A DNA stretch of 64,000 bases, taken from contig JACKEB010000013.1 in assembly GCA_020633205.1 (NCBI GenBank), forward strand, positions 248,001-312,000. The letters are read 5' to 3'. Both the position numbers and the translations under genes were made by a program. This stretch comes from Polyangiaceae bacterium. Its GTDB lineage: Bacteria > Myxococcota_A > Polyangia > Polyangiales > Polyangiaceae. The notes below the pieces were generated by a model that made no database searches, was not told the origin of the DNA, and was given only the letters and a program-made list of their open reading frames with translations. Position 1 is the first letter of the stretch. Every line of letters begins with the position of its first letter. This document shows, in pieces, positions 52,411 through 61,306 of the stretch.

Positions 52411-53619
52411 ATGCTTAGCCTAGCGCGTTTGTCTCCCTCCCTGCTGTGCTTGCTGCTGGTTGGTTGCGGTAGTGGCGCCTCTGCAGACCCTGGAACGGGA
52501 AGCGGAGCCAGCGGAGGGGAGGCGGGAACCGGCGGTGCTTCTGGGGCGGGCGGCGACCCGAGCGGCGGCAATGCTGGGGTCGCTGGCGTGGGAGGCAGTG
52601 CGGGCGTCGGCGGCAGCGCGGGTGTCGGCGGCGCTGGTGGTGCTGGCGGTATCGAGAGCTGCCCAGCGGTACCGACGTGCGGAGCGCCACCTCCCGATCC
52701 TGGGCCGACTCGGGACTGGCGCCACTCGGTGGCTTCGCCGGTGATCGTGAACACGGGGTTCGCTAACCTGCGTGGTCGTGATCTATTCCTTGCGGAATCG
52801 GACGAGCAGTGGGTGATCGGCAAGGTGGCCTACGGTGTGACCGACAAGGACCTCAAGGACGAGGAGGTCGACATCTACCTCTTGCGTGACTGTGCGGGGA
52901 CTACAGCTTCAGACTGGGAGTTTCTTGGCACCGCGATCACCACCCAAGACAACATGCACGCGACGGTAGAGGGCGTCGATGACAGCGGCGGCCGCGTGTA
53001 CTTTCAGATCCCCGCAGACAAGCGTCTTGGCCGAGGGCGTCATCGCATCCGGCTGATCGTCGCCGGAGACCACTCCAGTGCGGACCTCTACATCGAGGTC
53101 TTGCCCGATGGTCAGAAGGTCTTCGTCACTGACGTAGACGGCACGCTGACCACTCAGGAAAACGAAGAGTTCACGGCGCTCCTCACCGGCACCCTGCCGA
53201 ACGTGAACAGCGGCGCGCCCGAGGCGCTGCGTGCGATTGCCTCGCGGGGGTACCGGCCGTTCTACTTGACGGCCCGCCCGGAGTTCTTGGTTGGTCGCAC
53301 ACGCGAGTTCCTCGAGGTGTACGGGTTTCCGCCCGGCATTGTTCACACGACGACCACGTTGACCGGGGCGACCGGCAGCTCCGCTGCCGCGTACAAGCTC
53401 GGAGAGCTCAACGCGACCTACGCCAAGGGCTTTCCGGTGTTCTATGCCTTCGGCAACACAGCCTCGGACTCTGAAGCGTTCGCGAGCGCCGGGGTCGCGG
53501 ACGGGCAACGCTTGGTCTACCAGTTCACTGACTCGAGCTTCGGCTGCACGCGCTTCGACGACTACAACGCGCTGGTGCCAACGCTCTCAGCGCTGCCGTT
53601 GGCCTGCCTCTACTGGTGA
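52411..53619 (+). CDS. LNS2 (lipin-like) HAD-domain lipoprotein with Gly-rich linker
   Basis: 402 residues. Signal peptide LSPSLLCLLLVGC ends in lipobox LLVGC. A 60-residue Gly/Ala/Ser-rich linker (AGVGGSAGVGGSAGVGGAG) follows, then a beta domain (about 95-230) and an HAD phosphatase domain with VFVTDVDGTLTTQENE (DxDGT, as in lipin/LNS2), YLTARPEFLVGRTREFL (motif II-like) and AFGNTASDSEAFASAGV (motif IV-like). Lipins dephosphorylate phosphatidate; bacterial LNS2 proteins are mostly uncharacterised. Predicted outer-face phospholipid phosphatase (inference). Divergent from the esterase lipoprotein. Confidence 0.78.
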   Translation: MLSLARLSPSLLCLLLVGCGSGASADPGTGSGASGGEAGTGGASGAGGDPSGGNAGVAGVGGSAGVGGSAGVGGAGGAGGIESCPAVPTCGAPPPDPGPTRDWRHSVASPVIVNTGFANLRGRDLFLAESDEQWVIGKVAYGVTDKDLKDEEVDIYLLRDCAGTTASDWEFLGTAITTQDNMHATVEGVDDSGGRVYFQIPADKRLGRGRHRIRLIVAGDHSSADLYIEVLPDGQKVFVTDVDGTLTTQENEEFTALLTGTLPNVNSGAPEALRAIASRGYRPFYLTARPEFLVGRTREFLEVYGFPPGIVHTTTTLTGATGSSAAAYKLGELNATYAKGFPVFYAFGNTASDSEAFASAGVADGQRLVYQFTDSSFGCTRFDDYNALVPTLSALPLACLYW

Positions 53620-53629
53620 CTAACACCGC

Positions 53630-55087
53630 TCAGCCGAACGTGCGCACCTGAATGCTGCTCACCGTTTCGCCGCCCGCCTTGATGTCGCTGATCACGACGA
53701 TTGGGTCGCCAGCGAGCACCCGGTTGCGGCGCTTCAGCCTCTCGAACGCGGTGACGATGGTCTTCTCCGGATCGCTCGAGAAGTCGGTGACGAAGGGCAC
53801 GACGGAGCGGAGCAGCCACAGCTTGCGTCGCGTGCTGCTCATGTTGGTGAACGCGTAAATGATCGCGTGATTGGGGCGAAAGCTCGCGACCTGTTGCGCG
53901 AGCAAGCCGCGCCGGGTGATCACGACGATGGCCGGTGAGTTGATGGAATCCGCGAGGCGTACCGCGCTGCGGGCAAGCTCCTCGCGGGGCGTCGCTGGTT
54001 GACGCGCCTCGTGGAAATCGAGCCCGGGTTCCTTTTCGATACGGCGAGTCAGGCTGTCCAGTACCTGCACGCAGCGCGTCGAGTAAGCGCCGGTCGCCGT
54101 CTCACCGCTCAGCATCACCGCGTCTGCTTGCTCGTACACCGCGTTCGCGACGTCGGTCACCTCGGCGCGGGTCGGCATTGGATTTTCAATCATCGACTCG
54201 AGCAAGTGGGTCGCCACGATGACTGGCTTGCCTGCGATCGCGCACGAACGCACCAACCGGCGCTGGATGACCGGCAGCTCGCGGAAATCGACTTCGACGC
54301 CTAGGTCCCCGCGCGCGACCATCACGCCGTCTGCTTCCCTGAGGATCGCGGCGAAGTTGTCTACGCCCTCTTGATTCTCGATCTTCGCGATCAAGCGGAT
54401 GTTTGCGCCGCTGGCTTCGATCAGCTCACGCGCCTCGAGGACGTCGTTCGCCGAGCGCACGAAGGAGAGGGCGATGAAGTCGACCTCGTGATCGATGCCG
54501 AACTGGATGTCCTTGCGATCCTTCTCCGTGATGCTCGGCAGGTTGACGCGGATGCCAGGCAGGTTGACGTGCTTGCGCGAGCCCAGAGTTCCGCCATCGA
54601 GCACCAGGCACTCGAGCTGGCGGTCCTTGATGCGCAGCACCTCCAGGTTGATCAGCCCGTTGTCCACGGTCACGCGATCACCGACTTGGAGATCGTTGAC
54701 CAAGTCGTCGTAGTTGACGTGGACGCTCTTCACCTCCGGGTCATCGATGGGGCTAACCGTCAGCGTGATCGTCTCACCCACCTTGAGGTCGACCTTCTCA
54801 CTGATCACACCGGTGCGGATCTCGGGCCCCTGCAGGTCGAGCAGGATGCTCACGGGGTGATTGAGCTTGGTGTTCAAGCTCTTGATGCGACGGATCGCCA
54901 TCAGGTGCGACTCGTGGTCGCCGTGAGACATGTTCAGGCGCGCCACGTTCATGCCTGCCTTGGCCAGGTCCGCGATGGCGCTCGAGCTGTCGCTCGCTGG
55001 TCCCAGGGTGCAGATGATCTTCGTGTGGCGGAAGTCGCGACGCTGTGATTCCGGAGGGTTTAGAGGCACGTCACTTCGATAGACCAA
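53630..55087 (-). CDS. pyk: Pyruvate kinase
   Basis: 485 residues, usual bacterial length. N-terminal TKIICTLGPASDSSSAIADL and MNVARLNMSHGDHESHL, catalytic Lys in RLIAKIENQEGVDNFAAILR, metal site in DGVMVARGDLGVEVDFREL, and PTRAEVTDVANAVYEQADAV with MLSGETATGAYSTR are all intact. It converts phosphoenolpyruvate and ADP to pyruvate and ATP in glycolysis. The C-terminal domain (residues about 355-485) is complete. It is convergent with the LNS2 gene with 10 nt between stops. Confidence 0.96.
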   Translation of the reverse strand: MVYRSDVPLNPPESQRRDFRHTKIICTLGPASDSSSAIADLAKAGMNVARLNMSHGDHESHLMAIRRIKSLNTKLNHPVSILLDLQGPEIRTGVISEKVDLKVGETITLTVSPIDDPEVKSVHVNYDDLVNDLQVGDRVTVDNGLINLEVLRIKDRQLECLVLDGGTLGSRKHVNLPGIRVNLPSITEKDRKDIQFGIDHEVDFIALSFVRSANDVLEARELIEASGANIRLIAKIENQEGVDNFAAILREADGVMVARGDLGVEVDFRELPVIQRRLVRSCAIAGKPVIVATHLLESMIENPMPTRAEVTDVANAVYEQADAVMLSGETATGAYSTRCVQVLDSLTRRIEKEPGLDFHEARQPATPREELARSAVRLADSINSPAIVVITRRGLLAQQVASFRPNHAIIYAFTNMSSTRRKLWLLRSVVPFVTDFSSDPEKTIVTAFERLKRRNRVLAGDPIVVISDIKAGGETVSSIQVRTFG

Positions 55088-55156
55088 GCCTAGCCCTTGG
55101 CCAAGCTTTGCCGACGCGCCACTGAACGTTTCGGCGCGACGTCACCGCCGCGTGAC

Positions 55157-55738
55157 TCACAGCAATTGGGCGCTGTATAGCGCCGCTCGCAACTGCGAAG
55201 CGTCCTCGAAACGCAGGGCGCTCAGACCAGCCTCCTGTGCGGCGACGACGTTCTCTTCGCGGTCGTCTATGAACCACAACTCTGAAGCCTTCTGGACAGA
55301 CAACGTTCGCGCGGCCTGCTCGTACGCCCGAGGATCCGGTTTGCGCAGGCCCGTGAGGCACGAGACGAAGGTCCAGCCGAGGTACTGGCTGAGTCCGAGC
55401 TTGGCTTCGATCCAGGCGTACCACTCCGGGTAGTTGCTGAGTGCGTGGAGCTCGTGCCCCGCATCCTTCAGCTCCTGCAGCAGCTCGGGGATCCCCGGGA
55501 GGTAGCGGTAGTTCTCACACAGCAGGCGTCGCAGCGCGTCTTCATCGACCGTACGTCCGTCTCGAAAGAACTCCCGGCAGAACCCGGCGTGGTCGAGCTC
55601 TCCGCGTTCGAAGCGCGACCAGGCCGTGGGGTGCTTCTGCTGCATCAGCTCAGGGAAGCTCAGCTGAAAGTGCTCTGGCAGCAGCCGAAAGGGGTCCCAC
55701 ACCAGGGTATCCATCACATCCAACAGCAGCACCGCCAT
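55157..55738 (-). CDS. HAD-superfamily hydrolase
   Basis: 193 residues from the ATG at 55738. HAD motifs: MAVLLLDVMDTLVWDPF (nucleophile DxMD), HALSNYPEWYAWIEA (motif II Ser), TGLRKPDPRAYEQAA (motif III Lys) and LWFIDDREENVVAAQEAGL (motif IV Asp pair). An alpha-helical cap lies between residues 15 and 75. Resembles YihX/epoxide-hydrolase-N-like phosphatases. It is about 70 nt upstream of pyruvate kinase and read in the same direction. Confidence 0.85.
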   Translation of the reverse strand: MAVLLLDVMDTLVWDPFRLLPEHFQLSFPELMQQKHPTAWSRFERGELDHAGFCREFFRDGRTVDEDALRRLLCENYRYLPGIPELLQELKDAGHELHALSNYPEWYAWIEAKLGLSQYLGWTFVSCLTGLRKPDPRAYEQAARTLSVQKASELWFIDDREENVVAAQEAGLSALRFEDASQLRAALYSAQLL

Positions 55739-55805
55739 ACCGCTTCCTGTGCGCGATCCGTCGCGCGTTGGCAAGTCCACCTCCATTCGTTGCCGTGCGG
55801 AAGTT

Positions 55806-55830
55806 GAGTTTTTTTGGGGGGGGGAGGCGC
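55806..55830 (+). repeat. Dispersed G-rich motif variant with T7G9
   Basis: GAGTTTTTTTGGGGG begins it, identical in that part to the minus-strand copy at 25598-25620, with the G-run lengthened to nine. Confidence 0.4.
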
Positions 55831-55957
55831 GACGGTTCGTGCGTGAATTCGCCGTGCAGCAGCGTGCTCACTCAAGCGCAACGAGAGGTTCTGCCCGGAC
55901 ACTTTACTGCTCTGCGTCACCGGCAGACTGAGACATAACGCAGGCGGGCTCACGCTG

Positions 55958-55977
55958 CTCCTCTCCCCCAAACAAGC
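55958..55977 (-). repeat. Dispersed G-rich motif, partial copy
   Basis: CTCCTCTCCCCCAAACAAGC; the minus strand reads GCTTGTTTGGGGGAGAGGAG, similar to 20528-20544. Confidence 0.35.
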
Positions 55978-56089
55978 GATAAGCTACTAGAATGATAGTG
56001 GAAAAACCCACTGGCGCAGGTTCCGCAAAGCGCAGTTGGCCTGAAACGGGTTTGTGAATACTGTGCGCGCCTCTCGAGGAACCCCACGC

Positions 56090-57688
56090 ATGAGCACCAA
56101 CGAAAACGAAGCAGTCGACGAGGTATACAAGGCGCCGACCGTTGATCCCACCAACGAAGTCGCCGTGGTGGAACAGGACAGCAGCGGCGCCGCGGACGAC
56201 ATCAAGCAGCTGGGATTTGGCGCGGCAATCGCCAGCCTTGGCTACGTGTTCTGGGTCGTTGGCGGCATGGAGATGGTCGAGCGCCTGGCCTACTACGGCG
56301 TGAAAGCGGTCGCGTCGATCTACGCTACCGACCCCGCGAGCAAAGGTGGCCTCGGCCTCACGCCGTCACAGTACGGCGACATCACCTTCGTCTGGGCCCT
56401 CGTTCAGTCTTTCGTTCCGGTGTTCACCGGTGGCTTGTCGGATCGCTTCGGCTACAAGGAGACGATCGCCGTCAGCACCGTGGTGAAGATCATGGGCTAT
56501 GCGGTCATGGCGATGTTCGCCAGCTACTGGGGCTTCATGGGCGGCGCGATCGTCCTGGCCCTCGGAACGGCGATCTTCAAGCCGGGCATTCAGGGCACGC
56601 TGGTGAACTCCACGAAGCCAGAGAACAGCTCGATGGCGTGGGGTATCTTTTACCAGACGGTAAATATCGGCGGCTTCCTCGGACCGCTGGTCGCAGCCTA
56701 CATGCGTGGGCACTTCGGCTGGCGCCAAGTGTTCTTCGCGTGCGTGGCAATCATCTGCTGCAACTTCCTGCTGCTGCTCACCTACAAGGAGCCCCACAAG
56801 GAAGAGCGCCTCGCCCGGGCGAAGCTGGTCAAGGAAGGCAAGGCGACTCAGGACAACCTCTTCCTCGACTCCATCAAGGAGCTCAAGAAGACCCATGTCT
56901 GGCTCTATCTGCTGATCTTCAGCGGCTTCTGGTTCATGTTCAACTCGCTGTTCGACGTCTTGCCCCTGCACATCAAGGAGTGGGTCAACACCGAGAACAT
57001 CGTGACGGATCTGTTCGGCCCCGGCGGCACGCGCAACCCGGTGTTCCAGTTCTTGCTCGGCATGAACCCAGAGGGCACCTCGGTGAACCCTGAAGGCATG
57101 CTCAACCTCAACGCGGGGTTGATCATGGTCACCTGCTTCTTCTTTGCGTGGCTAAGCGGCAAGATGCGCGCAACGACCAGCATGGTCGTCGGCACGCTGC
57201 TCTCGACCGTCGCGATGTTCATGAGCGGTTACTCGGTGCTGGGCTGGCTTTCGGTCGGGGCGATCCTCACCTTCAGCGTGGGTGAGATGCTCTCGAGCCC
57301 CAAGTTCAGCGAGTTCATCGGGAACTTCGCGCCCGCTGGGAAGAAGGGCATGTACCTCGGCTTCTCGCAAATTCCGCTGGGAATTGGTTGGTCACTTGAG
57401 GGCCTACTGGCTCCTCGGCTCTACGACCACTACGCCTCCAAGGAGCGGTTCGCTCGGGAGATGCTGCTCGAGAAGGGAATGAGCCAGACCGACGTTGACG
57501 CCATCAAGGGCGGCGCCGCCTTCGACAAGCTGGTGGAGTTCACCGGGCAAAACGCCCACGACCTGACGACCCAGCTGCACGATGCACACAACGTCGGGAT
57601 GGTGTGGACGATCATGGGTGCTGTCGGCATCCTCTCGGCGATCTTCATCTACATGTATGGCCGCTGGTTCCGGACGCTGAAGAAGTAG
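56090..57688 (+). CDS. POT family transporter (divergent)
   Basis: 532 residues from the ATG at 56090, with GAGGA nine nt before it. It has an acidic N-terminal tail of about 55 residues, then about 12-14 helices. The POT motif is present in altered form, GGMEMVERLAYYGVKAVASI (ExxERLxYYG in place of ExxERFxYYG). ALVQSFVPVFTGGLSDRFGY and LALGTAIFKPGIQGTLV are also family-like. Probable proton-coupled peptide or peptide-like uptake. A strong terminator follows (57724-57754). Confidence 0.85.
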   Translation: MSTNENEAVDEVYKAPTVDPTNEVAVVEQDSSGAADDIKQLGFGAAIASLGYVFWVVGGMEMVERLAYYGVKAVASIYATDPASKGGLGLTPSQYGDITFVWALVQSFVPVFTGGLSDRFGYKETIAVSTVVKIMGYAVMAMFASYWGFMGGAIVLALGTAIFKPGIQGTLVNSTKPENSSMAWGIFYQTVNIGGFLGPLVAAYMRGHFGWRQVFFACVAIICCNFLLLLTYKEPHKEERLARAKLVKEGKATQDNLFLDSIKELKKTHVWLYLLIFSGFWFMFNSLFDVLPLHIKEWVNTENIVTDLFGPGGTRNPVFQFLLGMNPEGTSVNPEGMLNLNAGLIMVTCFFFAWLSGKMRATTSMVVGTLLSTVAMFMSGYSVLGWLSVGAILTFSVGEMLSSPKFSEFIGNFAPAGKKGMYLGFSQIPLGIGWSLEGLLAPRLYDHYASKERFAREMLLEKGMSQTDVDAIKGGAAFDKLVEFTGQNAHDLTTQLHDAHNVGMVWTIMGAVGILSAIFIYMYGRWFRTLKK

Positions 57689-57723
57689 AGCTGTGCCGTC
57701 GAGGCACACTCGAGTGAGACAAG

Positions 57724-57754
57724 GCGGCGAGGGAAAGACCCTCGCCGCTTTTTT
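57724..57754 (+). terminator. Intrinsic terminator of the POT gene
   Basis: GCGGCGAGGG, loop AAAGA, CCCTCGCCGC (perfect 10-bp stem) and TTTTTT, 35 nt after the stop. This is the clearest terminator in the window. Confidence 0.92.
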
Positions 57755-57929
57755 AGTTCCCCGAGGAACTCGCGGACGAGGCGCTTGAAGCGCCTGGGAA
57801 CACGCGGCGCCTGAGCAGCCACGGCGGATCCGCTTCATGCATCTCCGAGCTCGCCCTCCTGAAATGGGTCCTCGCAGGTGCCAGCCGGGTCTCTGCAAGC
57901 GCAGCAGAACGTGGCGGCCAAGAGCACCG

Positions 57930-58619
57930 TCAGGAGCTTGGCTTGGGCCACGGTGGGGTTCCTCCGCTGAGTTCGTAGCCGCTCCGCACCAGTTGCTTGC
58001 GGCAAATCTCGGAACACAAGTCGTACTCGTGGTCACTGCTCAGCACCGAGCCCTGCGCGTCTCGCATCAGGCAACCCTTGGTCGGGCAGTGGTTCAGGCC
58101 CAGGGTGTGACCGATCTCGTGAACCGCGACCTTGCCGAAGCGATCCAGCGCGTGCTGGTGATTCTTCGTCTTGCGCTTGGTGCGAAAACTCGAAATCACG
58201 CAGGCCACACCGTCGATGGTCGCCAGCCCGAGGATCCCCCAGTCCTTGATCTTGCCCTTGGTGGTCGAGATGTCCTTGGTGGTGATGCCCAGGATGCGAA
58301 AGCCATCGTCGGGGAGCCTTGACTTCAGGAACTTTAGAAGCTTTTCCGCGCGGTACCTGTTGCGGGGGGCATAGTAGGCGGACTTCGGTAGAGGCACTTC
58401 CGGCAGCAACTCCAGGTCGAAGTCGTAGAAGGCGAGCAGAGACTTTTTGACGAACTCCACGTCTGATTGCTTGAGTCCGCTCCCGAGGGGCTGCAGGTAG
58501 AACTTACGTTTGCTCGCGGCGAGCAGCGGGGCGCCGTGGAGTGCGACCCCCAACGCCAACAGGCTGGCCAGGGCGCGACGACGCGAGAGCAGGCTAGTTT
58601 CCTTGGGGGTTCGGCTCAT
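57930..58619 (-). CDS. Archaemetzincin-like zinc metalloprotease, probably exported
   Basis: 229 residues from the ATG at 58619, overlapping the GluQRS stop by 4 nt; the longer frame is inside GluQRS. LLSRRRALASLLALGVALHG is a signal peptide with twin arginines (possible Tat). The core motif is VAVHEIGHTLGLNHCPTKGC then LM, matching archaemetzincin HExxHxxGxxHCx4CxM. The last zinc pair is CSEIC (CxxxC) instead of the usual CxxC. The family binds a catalytic and a structural zinc; most archaeal and human members are cytoplasmic, so export here is noteworthy. Confidence 0.83.
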   Translation of the reverse strand: MSRTPKETSLLSRRRALASLLALGVALHGAPLLAASKRKFYLQPLGSGLKQSDVEFVKKSLLAFYDFDLELLPEVPLPKSAYYAPRNRYRAEKLLKFLKSRLPDDGFRILGITTKDISTTKGKIKDWGILGLATIDGVACVISSFRTKRKTKNHQHALDRFGKVAVHEIGHTLGLNHCPTKGCLMRDAQGSVLSSDHEYDLCSEICRKQLVRSGYELSGGTPPWPKPSS

Positions 58620-59614
58620 GCGGGTTCTCCTTTCAGGCTGAACAGCCCGGGAGCGACAACCGGCGCCCTTGAGAGGTTCCCAAGGTCGAAGCCTTGCAGG
58701 TAGTCGATGGCGTTTCCGTGGGAAAAATCCGCGACTGCTGGAGTGCCTGCCGCCTGGCGAACGTTTTTCCTCTCCCCCATTCCCGCGTTCATGCCGCTCG
58801 TCTCCGCGATCCAAGCTATCACGCGATGGGGCTCCACGCCGGCCCGCCTCAACGTCTCAAGGCTCAGGCTGTCGGCGCGCTTGGCCAGGCGCTGTCCACT
58901 CTCGTCGACGACCAGCGGTACGTGCGCGTAGTTCGGCGCCGTGAAACCCAAGGCTCGATGCAAGAGCAGCTGGCGCGGCGTGCTTTCGAGCAGGTCGTCG
59001 CCGCGCACGATCTGAGTCACGCCTTGAGCGTGATCATCGACGACCACGGCGAGTTGGTAAGAGGGTGCACCGTCTCGCTTTGCGATCAGGAAGTCGCCGA
59101 CGTCGCGCTCCACATCCTGTTCGAAGGTGCCTGCTACGCCATCGATGAAGCCGACTGTGCCCGGAGCGACCCGAAAACGAACACCGGCAGGTTTCCCGCT
59201 CTCACGCTCCGCTCGCTCGACGTTCGCGTAGCGGCCGCGGCACGTCCCCGGGTAGACCTCGCGGAAGTCATCGCTGTGGGGCGCGGACTGAGCGCGCTTG
59301 ATATCCCCGCGGGAACACACACAGGGATAAGCCAAGCCGGCGTCGACCAGCTGGGACACCGCTTGGTTCAGCCGCCCGAGGGTGTGCGTCTGCAGGTGCT
59401 CCTCGTCCCAGTCGAGCCCCAGCCACTCGAGGTCACGCCGCGCAAGATCCACGTAGCGCGTATCCGCGCGAGCGGTGTCGAGGTCTTCGATGCGCAGAAC
59501 GACGCGCCCTTTGGCCGCGCGCGCCGCCCACCACGCGAGCACGAAGGAGCGTGCGTGGCCGAGATGCAGCGCCCCGGTAGGCGACGGAGCTAGGCGGCCG
59601 ACGATTGAACTCAC
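58616..59614 (-). CDS. gluQ: Glutamyl-Q tRNA(Asp) synthetase
   Basis: 332 residues, a truncated glutamyl-tRNA synthetase without anticodon-binding domain. The HIGH-like motif is in APSPTGALHLGHARSFVLAW, zinc ligands in YPCVCSRGDI and YPGTCRGRY, and the KMSKS-like loop is degenerate (RLAKRADSLSLETL), as usual for GluQRS. It glutamylates queuosine at position 34 of tRNA-Asp. Overlap with the archaemetzincin gene suggests co-translation but no functional link is obvious. Confidence 0.9.
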   Translation of the reverse strand: MSSIVGRLAPSPTGALHLGHARSFVLAWWAARAAKGRVVLRIEDLDTARADTRYVDLARRDLEWLGLDWDEEHLQTHTLGRLNQAVSQLVDAGLAYPCVCSRGDIKRAQSAPHSDDFREVYPGTCRGRYANVERAERESGKPAGVRFRVAPGTVGFIDGVAGTFEQDVERDVGDFLIAKRDGAPSYQLAVVVDDHAQGVTQIVRGDDLLESTPRQLLLHRALGFTAPNYAHVPLVVDESGQRLAKRADSLSLETLRRAGVEPHRVIAWIAETSGMNAGMGERKNVRQAAGTPAVADFSHGNAIDYLQGFDLGNLSRAPVVAPGLFSLKGEPA

Positions 59615-59671
59615 GCCTCGCAGCGTACACGTCGCCGCCCCGACGGACGAGGCGGCGAGGGCGACGAGAGC

Positions 59672-59944
59672 TCAGAGATTCTCTGCGGACTTCAGGAGCT
59701 CGGTGATGAACTGAACGCGGGGGCGAATCAGTAGGCTCTTGGCTGCCTGCGGTCGCAGCTTGATGATGGTGGTGTTCGGACCTCCGATGTCCGAGTTCAA
59801 TAGGTCGTCCTTGAAGGTGTAGGCGACGTCTTTCTCGTCCGTTTGGATGGTCTTGACCTCAGCCGAGGCAGACAGAGAGAAACCAGCGACGACGAACAGG
59901 GTAGCGGCGGCGACGAGGCCTTTCCGCGCGCGATGAGACTTCAC
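59672..59944 (-). CDS. Small exported protein, unknown
   Basis: 90 residues from the GTG at 59944, chosen because AAGGAG lies six nt upstream. Signal peptide KGLVAAATLFVVAGFSLSAS with cleavage after SAS-A or SAEV. The mature part (about 65 residues, AEVKTIQTDEKDVAYTFKDD to ITELLKSAENL) contains GGPNTTIIKLRPQ and no cysteine. No family recognised. Confidence 0.6.
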   Translation of the reverse strand: MKSHRARKGLVAAATLFVVAGFSLSASAEVKTIQTDEKDVAYTFKDDLLNSDIGGPNTTIIKLRPQAAKSLLIRPRVQFITELLKSAENL

Positions 59945-60110
59945 AAGAGACTCCTTGGTTGCAAGGTCGTGCGAGCACGAACGAAGCAAGAACTCCCCGA
60001 CACGGGCGAGGTTGCTCCAGAGGTTTTCGGGCGTTGACGACTGCGGTGCGCACGCGCGTCAGTGAGTCTGACGCTGGGCGAGTGAGGATCTTGGGTCGGA
60101 TTTCAAGCCG

Positions 60111-60689
60111 CTAGTGCGCGGAGTCTTCGTCGGGGGCGGGGCAGGAGCACACCTTCGCGCGCTCGCGGTTCTTTTCCACGCTGGAGGTCGCCTTGGTGCA
60201 GCGCTCGTCTTCGTCGGACGTGATACGGCAGATCGCGTCGCGGGCCCGCTCAAGTGAGGCCAGGGCCAGGCACACGCGCTCACAGCGCGAGTCGTTCTTG
60301 CTCAGCTCGGCCGCGCCAGCCTTGGCCGGTGGCGGAGTCGGTGCAGGCTTGGTGGGCTTCTCATCCTCGCCCGTGCCTTCAAGAGCGAGCTGCTCGCCAG
60401 CGCCGCCAAGCAGCGTGTCGAGATCTCGTTGCGCTTTGGCGTAGGCCGACTCCGCTTGGTCCAGCGTAGCGAGCGGAGCGCGGTCCGCATCGCCGCTCGT
60501 ACTGGTGCTCGAGACGCGCGGTTGCTGCGGAATGGGAGACTCGTCTTGGGCGGAGGTCACGGCGCCCCCTGAAGTCGCCCGACCAGAAGCCGGTGCGCTC
60601 GCGTCGGACTTGTTGGCGGCGCATCCGCTGAGCGCGAGGAGCAAACAGGAACTAGCCAACCAGGAGAAGCGAAGAGGGATGCGGAACAT
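60111..60689 (-). CDS. Lipoprotein with C-terminal cysteine-rich helical region
   Basis: 192 residues from the ATG at 60689 (MFRIPLRFSWLASSCLLLAL); lipobox LALSGC. A disordered Ser/Pro/Ala linker (residues 25-75) precedes a helical segment (LDQAESAYAKAQRDLDTLLG) and a C-terminal part with six cysteines (RCERVCLALASLERARDAIC, RCTKATSS, VCSC) likely paired in disulfides. Function unknown; anchored in the envelope. Confidence 0.65.
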   Translation of the reverse strand: MFRIPLRFSWLASSCLLLALSGCAANKSDASAPASGRATSGGAVTSAQDESPIPQQPRVSSTSTSGDADRAPLATLDQAESAYAKAQRDLDTLLGGAGEQLALEGTGEDEKPTKPAPTPPPAKAGAAELSKNDSRCERVCLALASLERARDAICRITSDEDERCTKATSSVEKNRERAKVCSCPAPDEDSAH

Positions 60690-60952
60690 GTGGAGACCAA
60701 ACAGGATACCGGGCGGGAGGCGCTTGCTTAGCGTGAGACGCACCGCAGCGGGAGATGTTCTCGCTAACTGCGCTGCTCACGAAAGATCCGGGTGGGCGAG
60801 GGCAGCGGACCCGCATTACATCGCAGAAAGTCGCGGATCTTTAGCGCTCTGGTAGCGGTGAGCCCGAGGTTTGCCCGCGCCCAACCGCCTGCATTTCTCC
60901 GAGCTCCGGCAACGTCGCTCCAAGGTGGGCGCTTTTTGAGCTAAAGCAGGCC

Positions 60953-61306
60953 ATGCCGTGGATCGCCTTGGAAGCCAACCGCCCGCTTCTCCCTGGCCAG
61001 AGTGAAGACGACCTGCTTGCGCAGATGACCGAGCGGGTGGCTCAGGCGCTTGGAAAGCCAGAGCCCATCGTCATGGCGCGGTGTTCCCTCGCAGCGTCGA
61101 TGCGCTTTCGCTCGACCGGTGAAGCTTGCGCGTTCTTCGATGTACGAGGCATTGGGGAGCCGACGAGTGATCAGCTCGCGGCTCTGTGCACCAGCCTATG
61201 TGAGCTGGCGTCCACGCATTTTGGTGTTCAAGGGGAGCGCTGTTTCGTCGTTTACACCGAGGTGCCCCGGAAGCTCTGGGGACTTGATAGCAAGATGTTG
61301 GGTTGA
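60953..61306 (+). CDS. MIF/tautomerase superfamily protein
   Basis: 117 residues. Begins Met-Pro (MPWIALEANRPLL), exposing the catalytic N-terminal proline after Met removal. ARCSLAASMRFRSTGEACAF and HFGVQGERCFVVYTEVPRKL are MIF-like strand-helix units; the last matches the phenylpyruvate tautomerase C-terminus. Members tautomerise phenylpyruvate-like keto-enols as trimers. The next gene overlaps its stop by 4 nt. Confidence 0.8.
   Translation: MPWIALEANRPLLPGQSEDDLLAQMTERVAQALGKPEPIVMARCSLAASMRFRSTGEACAFFDVRGIGEPTSDQLAALCTSLCELASTHFGVQGERCFVVYTEVPRKLWGLDSKMLG

Larger units (their letters stand above)
55739..56089. other. Divergent intergenic region with two copies of the dispersed motif
   Basis: 350 bp between the HAD hydrolase and the POT transporter. 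It holds GAGTTTTTTT followed by nine G and AGGCGC (55806-55830) and the inverted motif at 55958-55977. GAGGA at 56076-56080 is a probable ribosome-binding site for the POT gene. No protein frame is credible. Confidence 0.45.
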
